From contig NZ_CP043925.1 of NCBI RefSeq assembly GCF_009914335.1, forward strand, positions 3,410,001-3,474,000: a stretch of 64,000 nucleotides of DNA, given 5' to 3'. The notes beneath the pieces are model-generated. The model had not been told where the DNA came from. It did not search any database and saw nothing but the letters and a program-made list of their open reading frames with translations. Numbering within the stretch: position 1 is the stretch's first letter; each line of letters starts with the position of its first letter. The stretch comes from Proteus columbae (GTDB lineage Bacteria; Pseudomonadota; Gammaproteobacteria; Enterobacterales; Enterobacteriaceae). Below are positions 37,668 to 47,990 of the stretch, piece by piece. The position numbers and the translations under genes are program-made.

Positions 37668-38882
37668 TTAGACGACTGGCGACTTCTCGGTGGCAGCCCC
37701 ACGGAGCCGAAGGAGCACCAGCCCCAACGAAACCAGTACCGCCATCGCCGTGGCGTAACAGATCACGGGCCACGCTGTGTCACCGTTTAAAAGTGCCACC
37801 GCCAATGTCCCGACAATGCTGACTATCAGGCTTTGAACGCAGAAGTAGAACGCGACCGCTGATCCCGCGATGTCGTCGAACTCTGCCAAAGCGCCGTTCG
37901 CGGTAACGGACACCGTGAAGACAATACCGACCGCGACAACCCACATCGGTAGGATGAAGGTGAGGAATGACGGCGAGCCGTAAAGTTCGCCGATCCCCAA
38001 CAGGACCGCTCCGCAAACAAGCAACGCCATCCCACGCGCCACGCATCCTGCGATGCCCCATCTGGCGACAAAGGACTTCGCGAAACGGGTTGTCACGATC
38101 ATTACAAGCGCGACAGTGGCGAAGGCAAAGCTGAATCCGATCTCGGAATATTCCGCTTGGCCTATGAGCACACGGGGAGCCGTCGAGAAGAAGACGAAGT
38201 AGGTGCCCATACCGGCGCTAAAGCCGACAGTGTAAACCCAAAAAGCCGGACTCGCGAAGATCGGCAAGACAGATCGGCGCGTCTTGACTTGATCCAGAGG
38301 GCGGGTTTCGTGCCACCTGAAACCCGCATTTAGGAGTGCGAGCATCGCCAGTATAGCCAAAGTAATGAATATCGCCTGCCATCCCAAGAACTCGCCGATC
38401 AATACTCCGGCGATAGGGCCGAGCGCAGGCACGAACGCCAGCATCGAACTGAAAAGGCCGTAGATGACGACACCCTCAGGACGGTTGGCATAAACGTCGC
38501 GAACCGTCGCGAACGTCGCCACCAGCATGGCCGACGCGCCCACTGCTTGAAGTAGACGGAAAGCGACAAAGGCCGGTGCAGTTGAAGACCAAGCTGCTCC
38601 CAGAGACGCAATGACGAAAGCCGTTGCGCCCGCAAGTAGAATTGGCCGTCGCCCGATTCTGTCTGAGAGCGGACCAAAAATCACCTGGCCCACGCCGAGC
38701 ATCACCATATAGAGGCTCAACGTGAGTTGGATCATAGCGGGCGTCGTGTTCAGGATGCCGGGCATCGCTGGAACGACAGGGAGATAAATATCCATCGCCA
38801 GTGAAGCGAGGATGTCGAAAGGAGCCATCAGCAGCAGTGCTGCCGGCAGCGTATAGGCCCACGCGGGGCGTGTGGTGGTCAT
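37668..38882 (-). CDS. floR: Florfenicol/chloramphenicol exporter FloR (copy 2)
   Basis: The same 404-residue exporter as at 33378-34592, with the same leader and hairpins upstream. No difference from copy 1 is visible, so the amplification is recent or kept uniform by recombination. Confidence 0.98.
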   Translation of the reverse strand: MTTTRPAWAYTLPAALLLMAPFDILASLAMDIYLPVVPAMPGILNTTPAMIQLTLSLYMVMLGVGQVIFGPLSDRIGRRPILLAGATAFVIASLGAAWSSTAPAFVAFRLLQAVGASAMLVATFATVRDVYANRPEGVVIYGLFSSMLAFVPALGPIAGVLIGEFLGWQAIFITLAILAMLALLNAGFRWHETRPLDQVKTRRSVLPIFASPAFWVYTVGFSAGMGTYFVFFSTAPRVLIGQAEYSEIGFSFAFATVALVMIVTTRFAKSFVARWGIAGCVARGMALLVCGAVLLGIGELYGSPSFLTFILPMWVVAVGIVFTVSVTANGALAEFDDIAGSAVAFYFCVQSLIVSIVGTLAVALLNGDTAWPVICYATAMAVLVSLGLVLLRLRGAATEKSPVV

Positions 38883-38883
38883 G

Positions 38884-39030
38884 ACGAATCAACCCTCGAT
38901 TAAGATTAAGGAATACCGGGCGACGTCTGCTCGTCAGCAATCAGATGAGACTAGCCTTACAGAGCGCCGCAACAACAATACTGGTTGTTGCGGCTTACTT
39001 GTCTGCTGACTTGGAATTTCCCATCTGATT
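38884..39030 (-). promoter_or_regulatory. floR attenuator-like leader (copy 2)
   Basis: Exact repeat of 34594-34740, with the 11-bp stem arms at 38966-38976 and 38984-38994. Confidence 0.6.
38995..39024 (-). CDS. floR leader peptide, 9 residues (copy 2)
   Basis: MGNSKSADK, identical to copy 1. Confidence 0.7.
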   Translation of the reverse strand: MGNSKSADK

Positions 39031-39104
39031 ACTCCACGCTTACGAATATGAATTGCTACATTTTATCAGATTATCTTTTGCTTCGCAATGCGGCATGGGC
39101 GCAC

Positions 39105-39782
39105 TCAGCGTTCCAGCCCCCTCTGCCGCCCTAACTGCCACGACACCGACCCGCCCTGCACGATGCCCATAACCTCGCGGCCGAGTTGGCGGTCGATGAT
39201 CGGCCGCCACGGGACAAGGGTGAACTCATGGGATTTCTCGACCACGGCGAACTTGCCGCTCGATAGATGCACGGTTCCGGTAAACTTGCCGCTGACGCTC
39301 TCGCCGTCCGTGGCGGCGCGGAACGGCAGGCCCTTACTCAAAGCCATATCCGATCCGACGCCGGCTACCTCGCGCTCCCGCAGGATGGCGAGAAGGTTGC
39401 GCCGGTAGAAGACGCGGCTGTCCCGGCTGCGGGTGGCGTCGCCCTGTTCGATATGGTGCTCGCGGCGCTGGTCCATGGCTTCGCGGACTTGTTGCCCGAA
39501 GCCGGTTGGCGCAAGGTCGGCCGTCTCGCCGTGGATCAGCCGCCGGTCCAGCCAGGTCGCGCCGTCCGATCCGATCTGTTTGTTCAGATCGACCGGGGAA
39601 AGGACGCGAACGCTGGCCTGACTGTCTCGGCCGGCGTCATGGGCGGCGGCACGGCTGACCAGATCATCGGGGATGCGCCATTGGTCGGCGTCGATCCGCT
39701 CGACGATACCGGCCCGGCGTAGCGCCTCCAGCCGGCGCACATGGGCATCGACATAGCCCTCATAGTCGCCGCCTGGAACGCG
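39105..39782 (-). pseudogene. Relaxase (VirD2/DUF3363-type) C-terminal fragment (array unit 2)
   Basis: Identical repeat of 34815-35492, again abutting an ISCR2 oriIS end. Confidence 0.8.
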
Positions 39783-41631
39783 GCACGTATAGGAAGAATA
39801 AACGCCCTTTTCACCCAAGTCCAACAGCTTTGGACCGCAGTTGACTCTTTCGACACCCCTGCGATGCAACCCAATCCGGCTGACGGGGAGCCAGCAACGC
39901 TGAAAATTTACCCTCCTCTTTCCCACTAGCGGCTCCTTTTCCGACAACCAGCACGGCGGATCCCTGCCGCGGCGCTGTGAACGCAGCATTTTGATTGGTA
40001 TCGTTGGCCTTCAGGCTCGTCAGTCAAACAGACCCAGGAGCAGCTCAGCCGGTGGCGCCCGGCTTTCGGGTAACGCCCTGGTCCCGCTGGTTTCGGCTTT
40101 GTGCTTCAGGTGATCAAGGATCTGCTTGATCACTATAGGGTCTTCAATGCAGGCGATGACTTTCATGGCGCCGCCGCAGCCGCTGCAGGTCTCGATGTCG
40201 ATATTGAAAACACGCTTGAGCCGTTGCGCCCATGTCATCGACGCTCGCCGTTGTGCTGGTGTTGCCGGTTCATCAGCCACCCTGACCTTGTTGCCCCTGC
40301 CCCGTTTTGCCGGCGTGACCAACGCCCGGTGCCGACTGTTGGGTGCGAACACCCCGTGGAAGCGGGTTAGGTTGACTCTGGGCTTCGGTACCAGGGCGGC
40401 CAGCCTTGCAATGAAATCCAATGGTTCGAAAATGACGTGCGTGGTGCCGTCCCGGTACGGCGTCTTGAGCTGGTAGCGCACGTTGCCGCCTCGTGTTAAC
40501 GACAGCCGCTTCTCGGATACCGCCGGGCGGCTGATGTACCGGCACAGCCGTTCGAGCTTCTTGCGTTCATCGGCCCTGGCCGCCACGCCGGCGTGCAGGC
40601 TGGACCCGGCTACCTTGCCAATCCCGTCACCGAACGGATCACCACTGGTCGGCAGAGTTTGCAAAGTGAACACCTTTCGCCCCGCCTGTGAACCGACAGC
40701 GATACGGTAAGTGATCGAGTGCCCCAGCAGGGGTGTCATCGGGTCGTCATCCACCGCATCCGAGGCCAGATAGCTGTTTTCGACATCCCGTTCCAGCAGG
40801 CCTTGCCGTTCCAGATAGCGACCCACCCGGTGGGCGATGGTGTGCGTCAGCTGGGTGAGCTCTGGGCTGGTCGGCGCCTTGACCCAGCGGAAACGCGCTG
40901 AGCCGTGGGATTGCTCGACATACACACCGTCGAGAAACAGCATGTGGAAGTGAACATTCAGATTGAGCGCCGATCCAAAACGCTGGATCAGGGTGACCGC
41001 GCCCGTCTTGGCCACTTGGTGGGTATGGCCCGCTTTCTTGACCAGGTGCGTGGCAATGACGCGGTAAACGATGCCCAGCACCCACCCCATGATCTCGGGC
41101 CGGCTGGCAAACAGGAAACGCAGCTGAAACGGGAAGCTCAACACCCACTGACGCATGGGTTGTTCAGGCAGTACTTCATCAACCAGCAAGGCGGCACTTT
41201 CGGCCATCCGCCGCGCCCCACAGCTCGGGCAGAAACCGCGACGCTTACAGCTGAAAGCGACCAGGTGCTCGGCGTGGCAAGACTCGCAGCGAACCCGTAG
41301 AAAGCCATGCTCCAGCCGCCCGCATTGGAGAAATTCTTCAAATTCCCGTTGCACATAGCCCGGCAATTCCTTTCCCTGCTCTGCCATAAGCGCAGCGAAT
41401 GCCGGGTAATACTCGTCAACGATCTGATAGAGAAGGGTTTGCTCGGGTCGGTGGCTCTGGTAACGACCAGTATCCCGATCCCGGCTGGCCGTCCTGGCCG
41501 CCACATGAGGCATGTTCCGCGTCCTTGCAATACTGTGTTTACATACAGTCTATCGCTTAGCGGAAAGTTCTTTTACCCTCAGCCGAAATGCCTGCCGTTG
41601 CTAGACATTGCCAGCCAGTGCCCGTCACTCC
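39783..41631 (-). mobile_element. ISCR2 copy 4
   Basis: Complete copy closing the tandem array. Its terIS end abuts a different sequence (41632-41836) than copies 2 and 3, so the array stops here. Confidence 0.93.
40020..41513 (-). CDS. ISCR2 transposase (copy 4)
   Basis: The same 497-residue protein as the other copies. Confidence 0.95.
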   Translation of the reverse strand: MPHVAARTASRDRDTGRYQSHRPEQTLLYQIVDEYYPAFAALMAEQGKELPGYVQREFEEFLQCGRLEHGFLRVRCESCHAEHLVAFSCKRRGFCPSCGARRMAESAALLVDEVLPEQPMRQWVLSFPFQLRFLFASRPEIMGWVLGIVYRVIATHLVKKAGHTHQVAKTGAVTLIQRFGSALNLNVHFHMLFLDGVYVEQSHGSARFRWVKAPTSPELTQLTHTIAHRVGRYLERQGLLERDVENSYLASDAVDDDPMTPLLGHSITYRIAVGSQAGRKVFTLQTLPTSGDPFGDGIGKVAGSSLHAGVAARADERKKLERLCRYISRPAVSEKRLSLTRGGNVRYQLKTPYRDGTTHVIFEPLDFIARLAALVPKPRVNLTRFHGVFAPNSRHRALVTPAKRGRGNKVRVADEPATPAQRRASMTWAQRLKRVFNIDIETCSGCGGAMKVIACIEDPIVIKQILDHLKHKAETSGTRALPESRAPPAELLLGLFD

Positions 41632-41836
41632 CTGTCGTCTGGGCGTTCCTCTGGGCTAAACATCGACATGATCCGGCGCTTAATATCGCCGTCCTTGTTG
41701 ACCAGCGTCTTGGTCACGAAGGCCGCGTATTCTTTGGCGTTGTCGTACCCTTTCCAGACCTCGTGGGGGTCAAGAGCGTAGGCGCAAACCCGCCCAGCGA
41801 CTGGGATTCTGACCAAGGCGCGTTCTGTCTCAAGGT
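41625..41836 (-). pseudogene. Unidentified gene, C-terminal fragment between ISCR2 and Tn3-family element
   Basis: A frame of about 70 residues (LETERALVRIPVAGRVCAYA through MSMFSPEERPDDRE) is open from the Tn3-family element end at 41836 and stops in the ISCR2 terIS end. It looks like real coding sequence with high GC, but I do not recognise the family. Both ends are cut by mobile elements: the start is lost and the stop may be borrowed from ISCR2. It has no assignable function. Confidence 0.5.
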
Positions 41837-44800
41837 GGGGTTCTAGGGATTTTCCCCTCTAAAAAGACATAATCCTCTGTAGACCACACCAATAAATGGC
41901 TGCGGAGGTGGTTTACTTTCAGCTTGGAGCCTAATCATCCACTATCGGCCTTGTTATTTCGCCAATATTGGGCAATTTCCCAGTATTAGTGAAGTTATAC
42001 GTTCCGCTTAAGTTGATATTTTGCCACGCAACGGGCGAAACAGCACGAGTGATACCCGCTTTCTCTTCATCTCCTCTCGCTTCAAAGTGTCCCAGAAGAT
42101 GACTCAGTATCGCGGAGTTGAAGTAGATGATCGCGTTGGCAAGCAATCTTGCGCATTCATTCCAGATAGCGATTTCAGACTCGTTTTTGCCACGGAACTG
42201 ATCACCATTCACCGACGCAATGGCTCGTCTAAGGAAGTGCCATGCTTCTCCCCGGTTCAGGGCACGTTGCACATACTGCCGCAAACTGGCATCGTCGATG
42301 TAGTCAAGTAAATATTGCGCTTTAACCAGTCGATTATACTCCGTCAGAGCCTGTAATATTGGGTGTCCAGAAGGGTAACCAGACAACTTTCTTACCAGCA
42401 TTGCTTGTGTCGTCCGCTTTGTCTGAAGTGACAGAACAATACGCCTGATATCTTGCCATCCCGTTGTAATAACATTCGTTCTGATAGGCTTCTTTAGCGC
42501 CAGTATGGTGCTGCCTTGTTCACTTTCAGTCACATCAAACAGATCATTGATGACACTACTGAACTGCGCGTATCGCGGTGCAAAACTGTAACCGCATAGA
42601 TCCAGTAAGGCGAAGTTAACATGATTGACACCGTGTGTATCTGTCGAGAGTACGTCAGGTTTGATTTCACTGCTGTTGGATTGTAACAGGTCATAAATAT
42701 AGTGTGATTCGTGCTCGTTGGAACCGATGATCCGAGCATTGAGGGCGCTGTGGTTGGCCACCAGTGTCATGGCCGTGATCCCTTTGTTGGTGCCGAAATA
42801 CTTAGAGGAGTACCGGGTTTTAAAGGTTTCCAGATGGGTTTCGAATTTCTGACCATCCGCACTGGCATGCAGCTGGTCCTCCTGAATATGGTAGTGGCGG
42901 AAGATGGGTAGCGCTGCAACCGCATTATTGATCACGTCGCTGGCGTCATGCAGCGTTTCAGGCCGGATATAGTTGGCCTGCACCGTACTCAGGTGTTCAT
43001 AGCTTCGATCGGAGATCTGCGCCATGCCATACACACCACGGTGAGTGGCGTTGGCAATCAGAATGGCCAGTAAATCATCCTGATGAGTGAACCCTTGTTT
43101 TTGTATCGGAAGTACATGAGTCAGACATTTCATGAACCCGGTTTCGCGCTCTACATACCGCAGTACATCCGCGATACCGACCGGTTGCATTCGCTTAAAA
43201 AAGGGATTGTTGACCAGAGATGTAGCGCTTTTGGTCGGCAGACGCCAGCGGGTACCGGTACGATTTTTCATGATCACATTTCGATTGTCTCCCTCATCAA
43301 TATGGAGAGCAACGTCTTTGAGTGCACTTTCCAGCCGGTGTTGTTTCTCCTGTAACAATAACTCTGCGGGCTGTTTTAGTCTGTCCAGTGTTGATGAGGC
43401 CAGCAAGGTATCCTGCGATGTCTGGGGGATCAGGTCGTCTTCCAGTGCGCGGTATTTGGTAACATTTGGCAAATAAATGCGTCCATTCAGTCGTGAGGTT
43501 AACTGCCGGTAGAGCAGCCATTCGTAACGTTGCGGGTTAACGTTATCCTGTTTAACCAACCATGGGAGGTGCTTTTTCGGGATGAGCGACGTATCCATCG
43601 TCTTCAGTGGTCCACCGAATGCGATTTCCGTCTGCATCTGTTGAAGTTGGGCGACGACGGCTTCTGAGCCTTTACCGGCCTCACATTCAAGGCACAAGAA
43701 CACCTGCCTTAACAGTTGCTCCAGGAGATTGCATTGTTCATCGTAATGTTGCCACTGGTACTCTTCCACGGTCCGTTTCTGTTTTTTCAGGTAAAGGCAG
43801 AGGGTCTGGATATCCCTGTCATTCATGACCTTCAATGCCTGTTGTCTGACTACTGAGAAGGGTTGATTATCATCAATGTTCTCATCCACAAACAGATGCA
43901 GTAACTCTGCCGCTTTCGTGACATTGTCCGCGGCTGACTGCCAGGACAGGAACACTGCTTGTTGTGCAAAGGTGTTGGCAGCTTCTTGTTGCTTGCGGAT
44001 ATGGTAAATGAACCCATCAGTTAACCGTTCCAGTGCCAGTTGTATCCGCTCTGTCAGGTGACATAGCAACCATAGATGCTGCTGTGCGCGTTTGAATCGT
44101 TTGAGTTTACTACCGTAATAGTTGATGAGCTCACCGAAGTGTTGTCGATTTTTAAGAGACAGATTAAGCCCATCGATAACGCCATTGATTTGCGTGCGCC
44201 ATGGCGCTAACTGATGATAAAGGGCAAGCTCTTTTTTAAGTTCAGGTACGGTCAGACTTTTTGCACCGCCTCTGAGCTGGTTCAGGCTTAGTCCGTCATC
44301 AATGGCTGTTATGCTGTCCAGAAAGACGTGAAGTTCAGGACTGGTGAGTTGATTAAGTTGGTGCGCCAGGTCTTTTCTGACCTGCTGCATCGCTCTGCTT
44401 ATCAGTCTCTGGAGTACGGTGTACCTAGGGATAGCAATGCTGTGACTGGTTAGGAATTCAATAGCAGTATCAAAGAGGTAACGCGGCTCCAGCCAGGCAT
44501 TGCCCACCTGAACAAGGTGGTCGAAAAGAGAATTGAAGTGCTGACTTTCGTCCCATTTGTGATAACCAGCAAGGTCTAATACTTTTGCGTAGAGTCGATC
44601 TTTTTGTTTTTGTGAGGGAGTGAATGGTCTGAGCCCCTTGCCGCCAAGCAGCTCTTTACTGATGAACATTAAATCCTTAGAAACCTGCGAGTAAGCGATA
44701 TCTAGGATGACGGGCTTTGATTTGAAGTATCCCAAAATCGCGACAAAGTAACATCTATGAGCTCTGAGACGAATTGACCGAAAAACTGCCAATTCCGCAT

Positions 44801-45048
44801 CGTTCAGAGAAAAGTACAGACGTTGTTCTTCGATTGAAAAAATGGGTGGGGAATAAAGATCTGCCTGTTCTGCTCTCGTGAGAATAGTAATTTCGTTTTT
44901 GATGGCCATATCAGGGCTGTTCCGTATTAAATGTACGATATTTACCTAATTTGCCACACTTATAAGTAGTAACCCACCTCCGCAGCCATTTATTGGTGTG
45001 GTCTACAGAGGATTAAGTCTTTTTAGAGGGGAAAATCCCTAGAACCCC
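41837..45048 (-). mobile_element. Tn3-family element with only tnpA, right copy
   Basis: 3,212 bp in the same sequence and orientation as 8574-11785. Its right flank is ATTGT, the same five bases that precede the left copy. The left flank is AAGGT, from the resistance island. Confidence 0.92.
41931..44909 (-). CDS. tnpA: Tn3-family transposase TnpA (right copy)
   Basis: The same 992-residue transposase as at 8668-11646. The translation shows no difference between copies. Confidence 0.95.
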   Translation of the reverse strand: MAIKNEITILTRAEQADLYSPPIFSIEEQRLYFSLNDAELAVFRSIRLRAHRCYFVAILGYFKSKPVILDIAYSQVSKDLMFISKELLGGKGLRPFTPSQKQKDRLYAKVLDLAGYHKWDESQHFNSLFDHLVQVGNAWLEPRYLFDTAIEFLTSHSIAIPRYTVLQRLISRAMQQVRKDLAHQLNQLTSPELHVFLDSITAIDDGLSLNQLRGGAKSLTVPELKKELALYHQLAPWRTQINGVIDGLNLSLKNRQHFGELINYYGSKLKRFKRAQQHLWLLCHLTERIQLALERLTDGFIYHIRKQQEAANTFAQQAVFLSWQSAADNVTKAAELLHLFVDENIDDNQPFSVVRQQALKVMNDRDIQTLCLYLKKQKRTVEEYQWQHYDEQCNLLEQLLRQVFLCLECEAGKGSEAVVAQLQQMQTEIAFGGPLKTMDTSLIPKKHLPWLVKQDNVNPQRYEWLLYRQLTSRLNGRIYLPNVTKYRALEDDLIPQTSQDTLLASSTLDRLKQPAELLLQEKQHRLESALKDVALHIDEGDNRNVIMKNRTGTRWRLPTKSATSLVNNPFFKRMQPVGIADVLRYVERETGFMKCLTHVLPIQKQGFTHQDDLLAILIANATHRGVYGMAQISDRSYEHLSTVQANYIRPETLHDASDVINNAVAALPIFRHYHIQEDQLHASADGQKFETHLETFKTRYSSKYFGTNKGITAMTLVANHSALNARIIGSNEHESHYIYDLLQSNSSEIKPDVLSTDTHGVNHVNFALLDLCGYSFAPRYAQFSSVINDLFDVTESEQGSTILALKKPIRTNVITTGWQDIRRIVLSLQTKRTTQAMLVRKLSGYPSGHPILQALTEYNRLVKAQYLLDYIDDASLRQYVQRALNRGEAWHFLRRAIASVNGDQFRGKNESEIAIWNECARLLANAIIYFNSAILSHLLGHFEARGDEEKAGITRAVSPVAWQNINLSGTYNFTNTGKLPNIGEITRPIVDD

Positions 45049-45616
45049 ATTGTGATACTTGGTAATCATTCCCCCCACGAAATTTATTGCCATTAACTGA
45101 AGTAATAGCACGTTTTAACTGATGGTATGCTTCACCTCTGTTCAAGGCTTGCTGGACGTAATGACGCAACGTTGAATTATCAACATACTCCAAAACATAA
45201 ATAGATTTAATTAAACGGTCGTACTCATGCAATGCTGACAATCTTCGGCTCTTGCCGTTACTCAACTTTCTAATGATTGTGCTTTGAGTGGTGGTTTTAC
45301 GACTCAATGAACAAACAATATGCTGAATATTGTCCCATTCTTCAGCAATTAGCTTATGATTAATATCTTTCTTTAATTGAATACGGCCTCCGTTCTCTTC
45401 AGTCACTTCAAATAGCTCAAAAAACACCTTTTTCATTTTCGCGTATCGAGGGGCGAATGTGTAACCAAAGAAATCTAATATAGCGAAGTTAACATTATTG
45501 GTACCATGCGTATCGGTCGATAAGGTATTAGGCTGTATATCTGAAGAGTTGTTATAGAGTAAGTCAAAAGCAAAGTGACCTTCATATTCGTTAGCGCCAA
45601 TGACTTGCGTACTCAC
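45049..45616 (-). pseudogene. Tn3-family transposase, central fragment (disrupted host transposon)
   Basis: About 190 residues of the Tn3 catalytic domain: LSTDTHGTNNVNFAILDF (second Asp), LNRGEAYHQLKRAITSVNG (catalytic Glu), ending NDYQVSQ at the junction with the Tn3-family element. The continuing C-terminus is at 8360-8573. The N-terminal three quarters are missing beyond about 45616. It is related to, but distinct from, the 992-residue transposase and comes from an older transposon that first landed in the rumB region. Confidence 0.9.
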
Positions 45617-46028
45617 CGGAACATGACGTGGTCAACCAAAATTGACCAACCCAGTTAAGCTACTTTTTTCAATTTCTTCATGTCCGCCTCATATTGATTT
45701 GAAATTTCCATACTTTATCTAATTCATGTTTTTCTAAATTAGCTAAAATGCAACTCAGAAATGTCCAGAAGTGAGTTGTGTGGTGTCGAGTGGAGATTGT
45801 ACGATTAAGCCCCTAAGTAATTAGTCCGTCAGTCTCCCTCGGTAATCAAATTAGTACATCTTAGCGATCAAATTGGTAAAAAATTAGACATGTAGATGAA
45901 TGCCCACCTTAAAAAATAGACAGCGGGTTGGGCTGGGTGATTTTTCTGGTGTTAGACGCCAGCAACCCATGCGGCAGAATGGTTGCTCACTTACTCGTCT
46001 ATTTTTAGCGGGAATTCTTAGCCAACTG
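45617..46028. other. Unassigned junction between old Tn3-family remnant and rumB 3' part
   Basis: No complete gene. At 45636-45700 the minus strand reads NQYEADMKKLKKVA and a stop, followed outward by TGGGTTGGTCAATTTTGGTT, which looks like the 3' end and terminal repeat of an insertion sequence I cannot name. From 45905 to 46013 an imperfect inverted pair (TTAAAAAATAGAC and GTCTATTTTTAG) encloses about 90 bp. These look like layered transposon scars. Confidence 0.5.
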
Positions 46029-46462
46029 TACGCGCTGTATGCAGATTTAAGCAGTCGAGTGATGCGCACTTTGGAGGAGATGGCACCACGAGTAGAGGTT
46101 TACTCTATTGACGAAGCGTTTTTGGATTTAACCGGTATTGAGTCTGCCATATCTCTTGTCGAGTTCGGACAACAAGTGCGAGAGCGCATAGGCCACTGGA
46201 TTGGGATCACCGTCTGTGTAGGCATTGCACCGACTAAAACACTCGCCAAACTGGCTAACCATGCCGCCAAAAAATATCCAGCTACTCAGGGGGTTGTAGA
46301 CCTGACCAATCCAGATCGGCAACGTCGATTGCTCGCATTAGTCCCGGTTGATGATGTTTGGGGCGTTGGTAGACGGCTTTCTAAGCGTTTAAATGCGTTG
46401 GGTATCACCACAGCCTTAGATCTCGCCAATGCCTCTCCTAGAGCCATCAGAGACCAGTTTTC
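46029..46462 (+). repeat. rumB internal segment, right copy of 434-bp duplication
   Basis: Matches 6605-7038. About nine substitutions lie in the first 190 or so bases and none in the rest. Confidence 0.9.
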
Positions 46463-47072
46463 AGAGGTTTTAGAAAGAACCGTCAGAGAGCTCAATGGTG
46501 AGTCGTGCATTGAACTTGAAGAGATCCCGCCAACTAAGAAGCAAATCGTCTGTAGCCGTTCATTTGGCGTAAAAGTGACGCACTTTGAATTTTTAAGTGA
46601 AGCCGTATGCGAATACGCAACCCGCGCCACTGAGAAACTTCGCAAAGAACAGCAGCAAGCCAAAGTGCTGACCGTGTTCATACGTACCAGCCCCTTTAAG
46701 GACAACGAGCCGCAGTACAGCAACTCTGCATCGGGTGAATTGCTAATCCCCAGTTGCGACACGCGGGATTTTATCGAGCTGGCCAATCACTTACTCAAGC
46801 GGATATGGAAGGATGGTTTTCGTTATGCCAAAGCGGGCGTCATGCTGTCTGACTTTTACGATCCTGGCATGTTTCAACCAGGACTATTCGATGACGTATC
46901 GACCCGCTCTAATAGCCAGCAGCTAATGTCTGTATTGGACACCATTAACCAAAGCGGTGCCGGAAAGGTTTTCTTTGCTGGACAAGGACTCAAGAAAGAT
47001 TGGTCGATGAAGCGAGAGCATTTGTCTCCCGCTTATACAACACGCTGGGACCAGTTACCGCGAGTGAAGTAG
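46029..47072 (+). pseudogene. rumB: rumB 3' part (UmuC-like polymerase), lacks N-terminus
   Basis: The frame carries YALYADLSSRVMRTLEEMAP, the catalytic SIDEAFLDL, the finger and little-finger regions and the natural C-terminus WDQLPRVK (about 347 residues of polymerase). The first 75 or so residues, with the metal-binding DCNNFYASCEKLF, are missing. A frame running in from 45900 adds unrelated residues. With the 5' part at 6380-7038 it shows that the resistance island interrupts rumB. No active polymerase is expected from either piece. Confidence 0.92.
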
Positions 47073-47082
47073 CGCAGTTGAC

Positions 47083-47526
47083 TCAATACGCATTCACTCT
47101 GCGACGCAGCATGTTGAGCTTATCAACCTGGCGTCGAATATCACTGAAGAATTCCTCTTTCTCCATGGCCAGCGCTAGCTCCCATTCTTTGGCCAAACCT
47201 TGGCAGTCTAAAAATGCGTATCTCAGCTTCGTCTTTGAGATACGCAGCCCCTTGCTAAAGACCACGCGTTTGCCTCGTTGACCGTGAAAACTGTTGATAT
47301 ACCACTCTATGCCAAAGCCATACTTAAAGTCTCTGATACGGACACCAAGCAGACCCCAGTCTTTAAAGGGCTCATTCTCTCGAACCTTGTAATGGGTAAC
47401 CCAAAAGTCATCAACTTCAGCTCGTGCCAGCGCTTTTAGCCTGTCCGTTTCTTGCTGAAGTAAATCTGATACATCTGCTTTCCATTGTTCATTGACGATT
47501 TCTACCAAACCAATTTCCCCATCCAA
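47083..47526 (-). CDS. mobI: Mobilization initiation protein MobI
   Basis: A 147-residue protein starting MDGEIGLVEIVNEQWKADVS. By length, position next to rumB and sequence impression it is MobI of SXT/R391 elements, which is needed with TraI to start DNA transfer at oriT. It is predicted mostly helical at both ends, with a central beta-rich part (KYGFGIEWYINSFHGQRG). It is convergent with rumB, whose stop is 10 bp away, and its 5' side faces the repeat-rich region where oriT is expected. Confidence 0.88.
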   Translation of the reverse strand: MDGEIGLVEIVNEQWKADVSDLLQQETDRLKALARAEVDDFWVTHYKVRENEPFKDWGLLGVRIRDFKYGFGIEWYINSFHGQRGKRVVFSKGLRISKTKLRYAFLDCQGLAKEWELALAMEKEEFFSDIRRQVDKLNMLRRRVNAY

Positions 47527-47990
47527 TTAACCCCTAAAGCCAAAACCACTATCCGTTTGGCTTTTGGATCGAAACGCCAAACGTAAAACTGCCGTCACAA
47601 TCACTGTTTGGCGTCTCGATATAAATCGACTCGCTCAATCCCATACCCGACAAGGGATACAGGCTGATTTCACTTAAAAACACCTAAAAAGACGTATCGC
47701 CATGAAGATACAAACCGTTTGGCAAGTTCAGGCCAGAATGCAAACGACGTTTGGCGTCTCAATTTTTTTGGCTAGGTCACCAGCCGCCAAACAGAGCCTA
47801 TTCTCATACTTTTGCAAAAATGCAATAGGCAGATAGATGAAAGGATTTGTCACCTTTCTGCCCACCGCCAGTGCACCGAATCCTGATAATGACATTTGAG
47901 TAAACCGCCAGAGCACTTGGAAATGCCCAAGCGTGAACAGCGCGGTTGATTGAAAACCGTTAGAGCACTTTGAGTGCACAGGAGATAAGT
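47527..47990. other. oriT: oriT region and candidate srpC centromere
   Basis: 464 bp without a gene, between mobI and srpM. GTTTGGC or its complement occurs six times between 47554 and 47792. Two are longer direct repeats, GTTTGGCGTCTCGAT (47606-47620) and GTTTGGCGTCTCAAT (47749-47763), and one pair forms a hairpin (CGTTTGGC 47554-47561 with GCCAAACG 47576-47583). Nearer srpM, GAGCACTT occurs twice (about 47911 and 47963). In SXT/R391 the transfer origin lies beside mobI and the srpMRC partition locus lies here; which repeats serve which role is inferred. Confidence 0.7.

Larger units (their letters stand above)
31220..41631. repeat. Tandem array with 4,290-bp period: ISCR2-lysR'-floR-virD2'
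   Basis: Every gene recurs at +4,290: ISCR2 transposase at 31440, 35730 and 40020; lysR' at 33045 and 37335; floR at 33378 and 37668; virD2' at 34815 and 39105. I see no base difference between units. The array has two complete units plus a third ISCR2. Equal units joined head to tail with ISCR2 at each joint fit amplification through recombination between ISCR2 copies or rolling-circle transposition. Confidence 0.95.
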
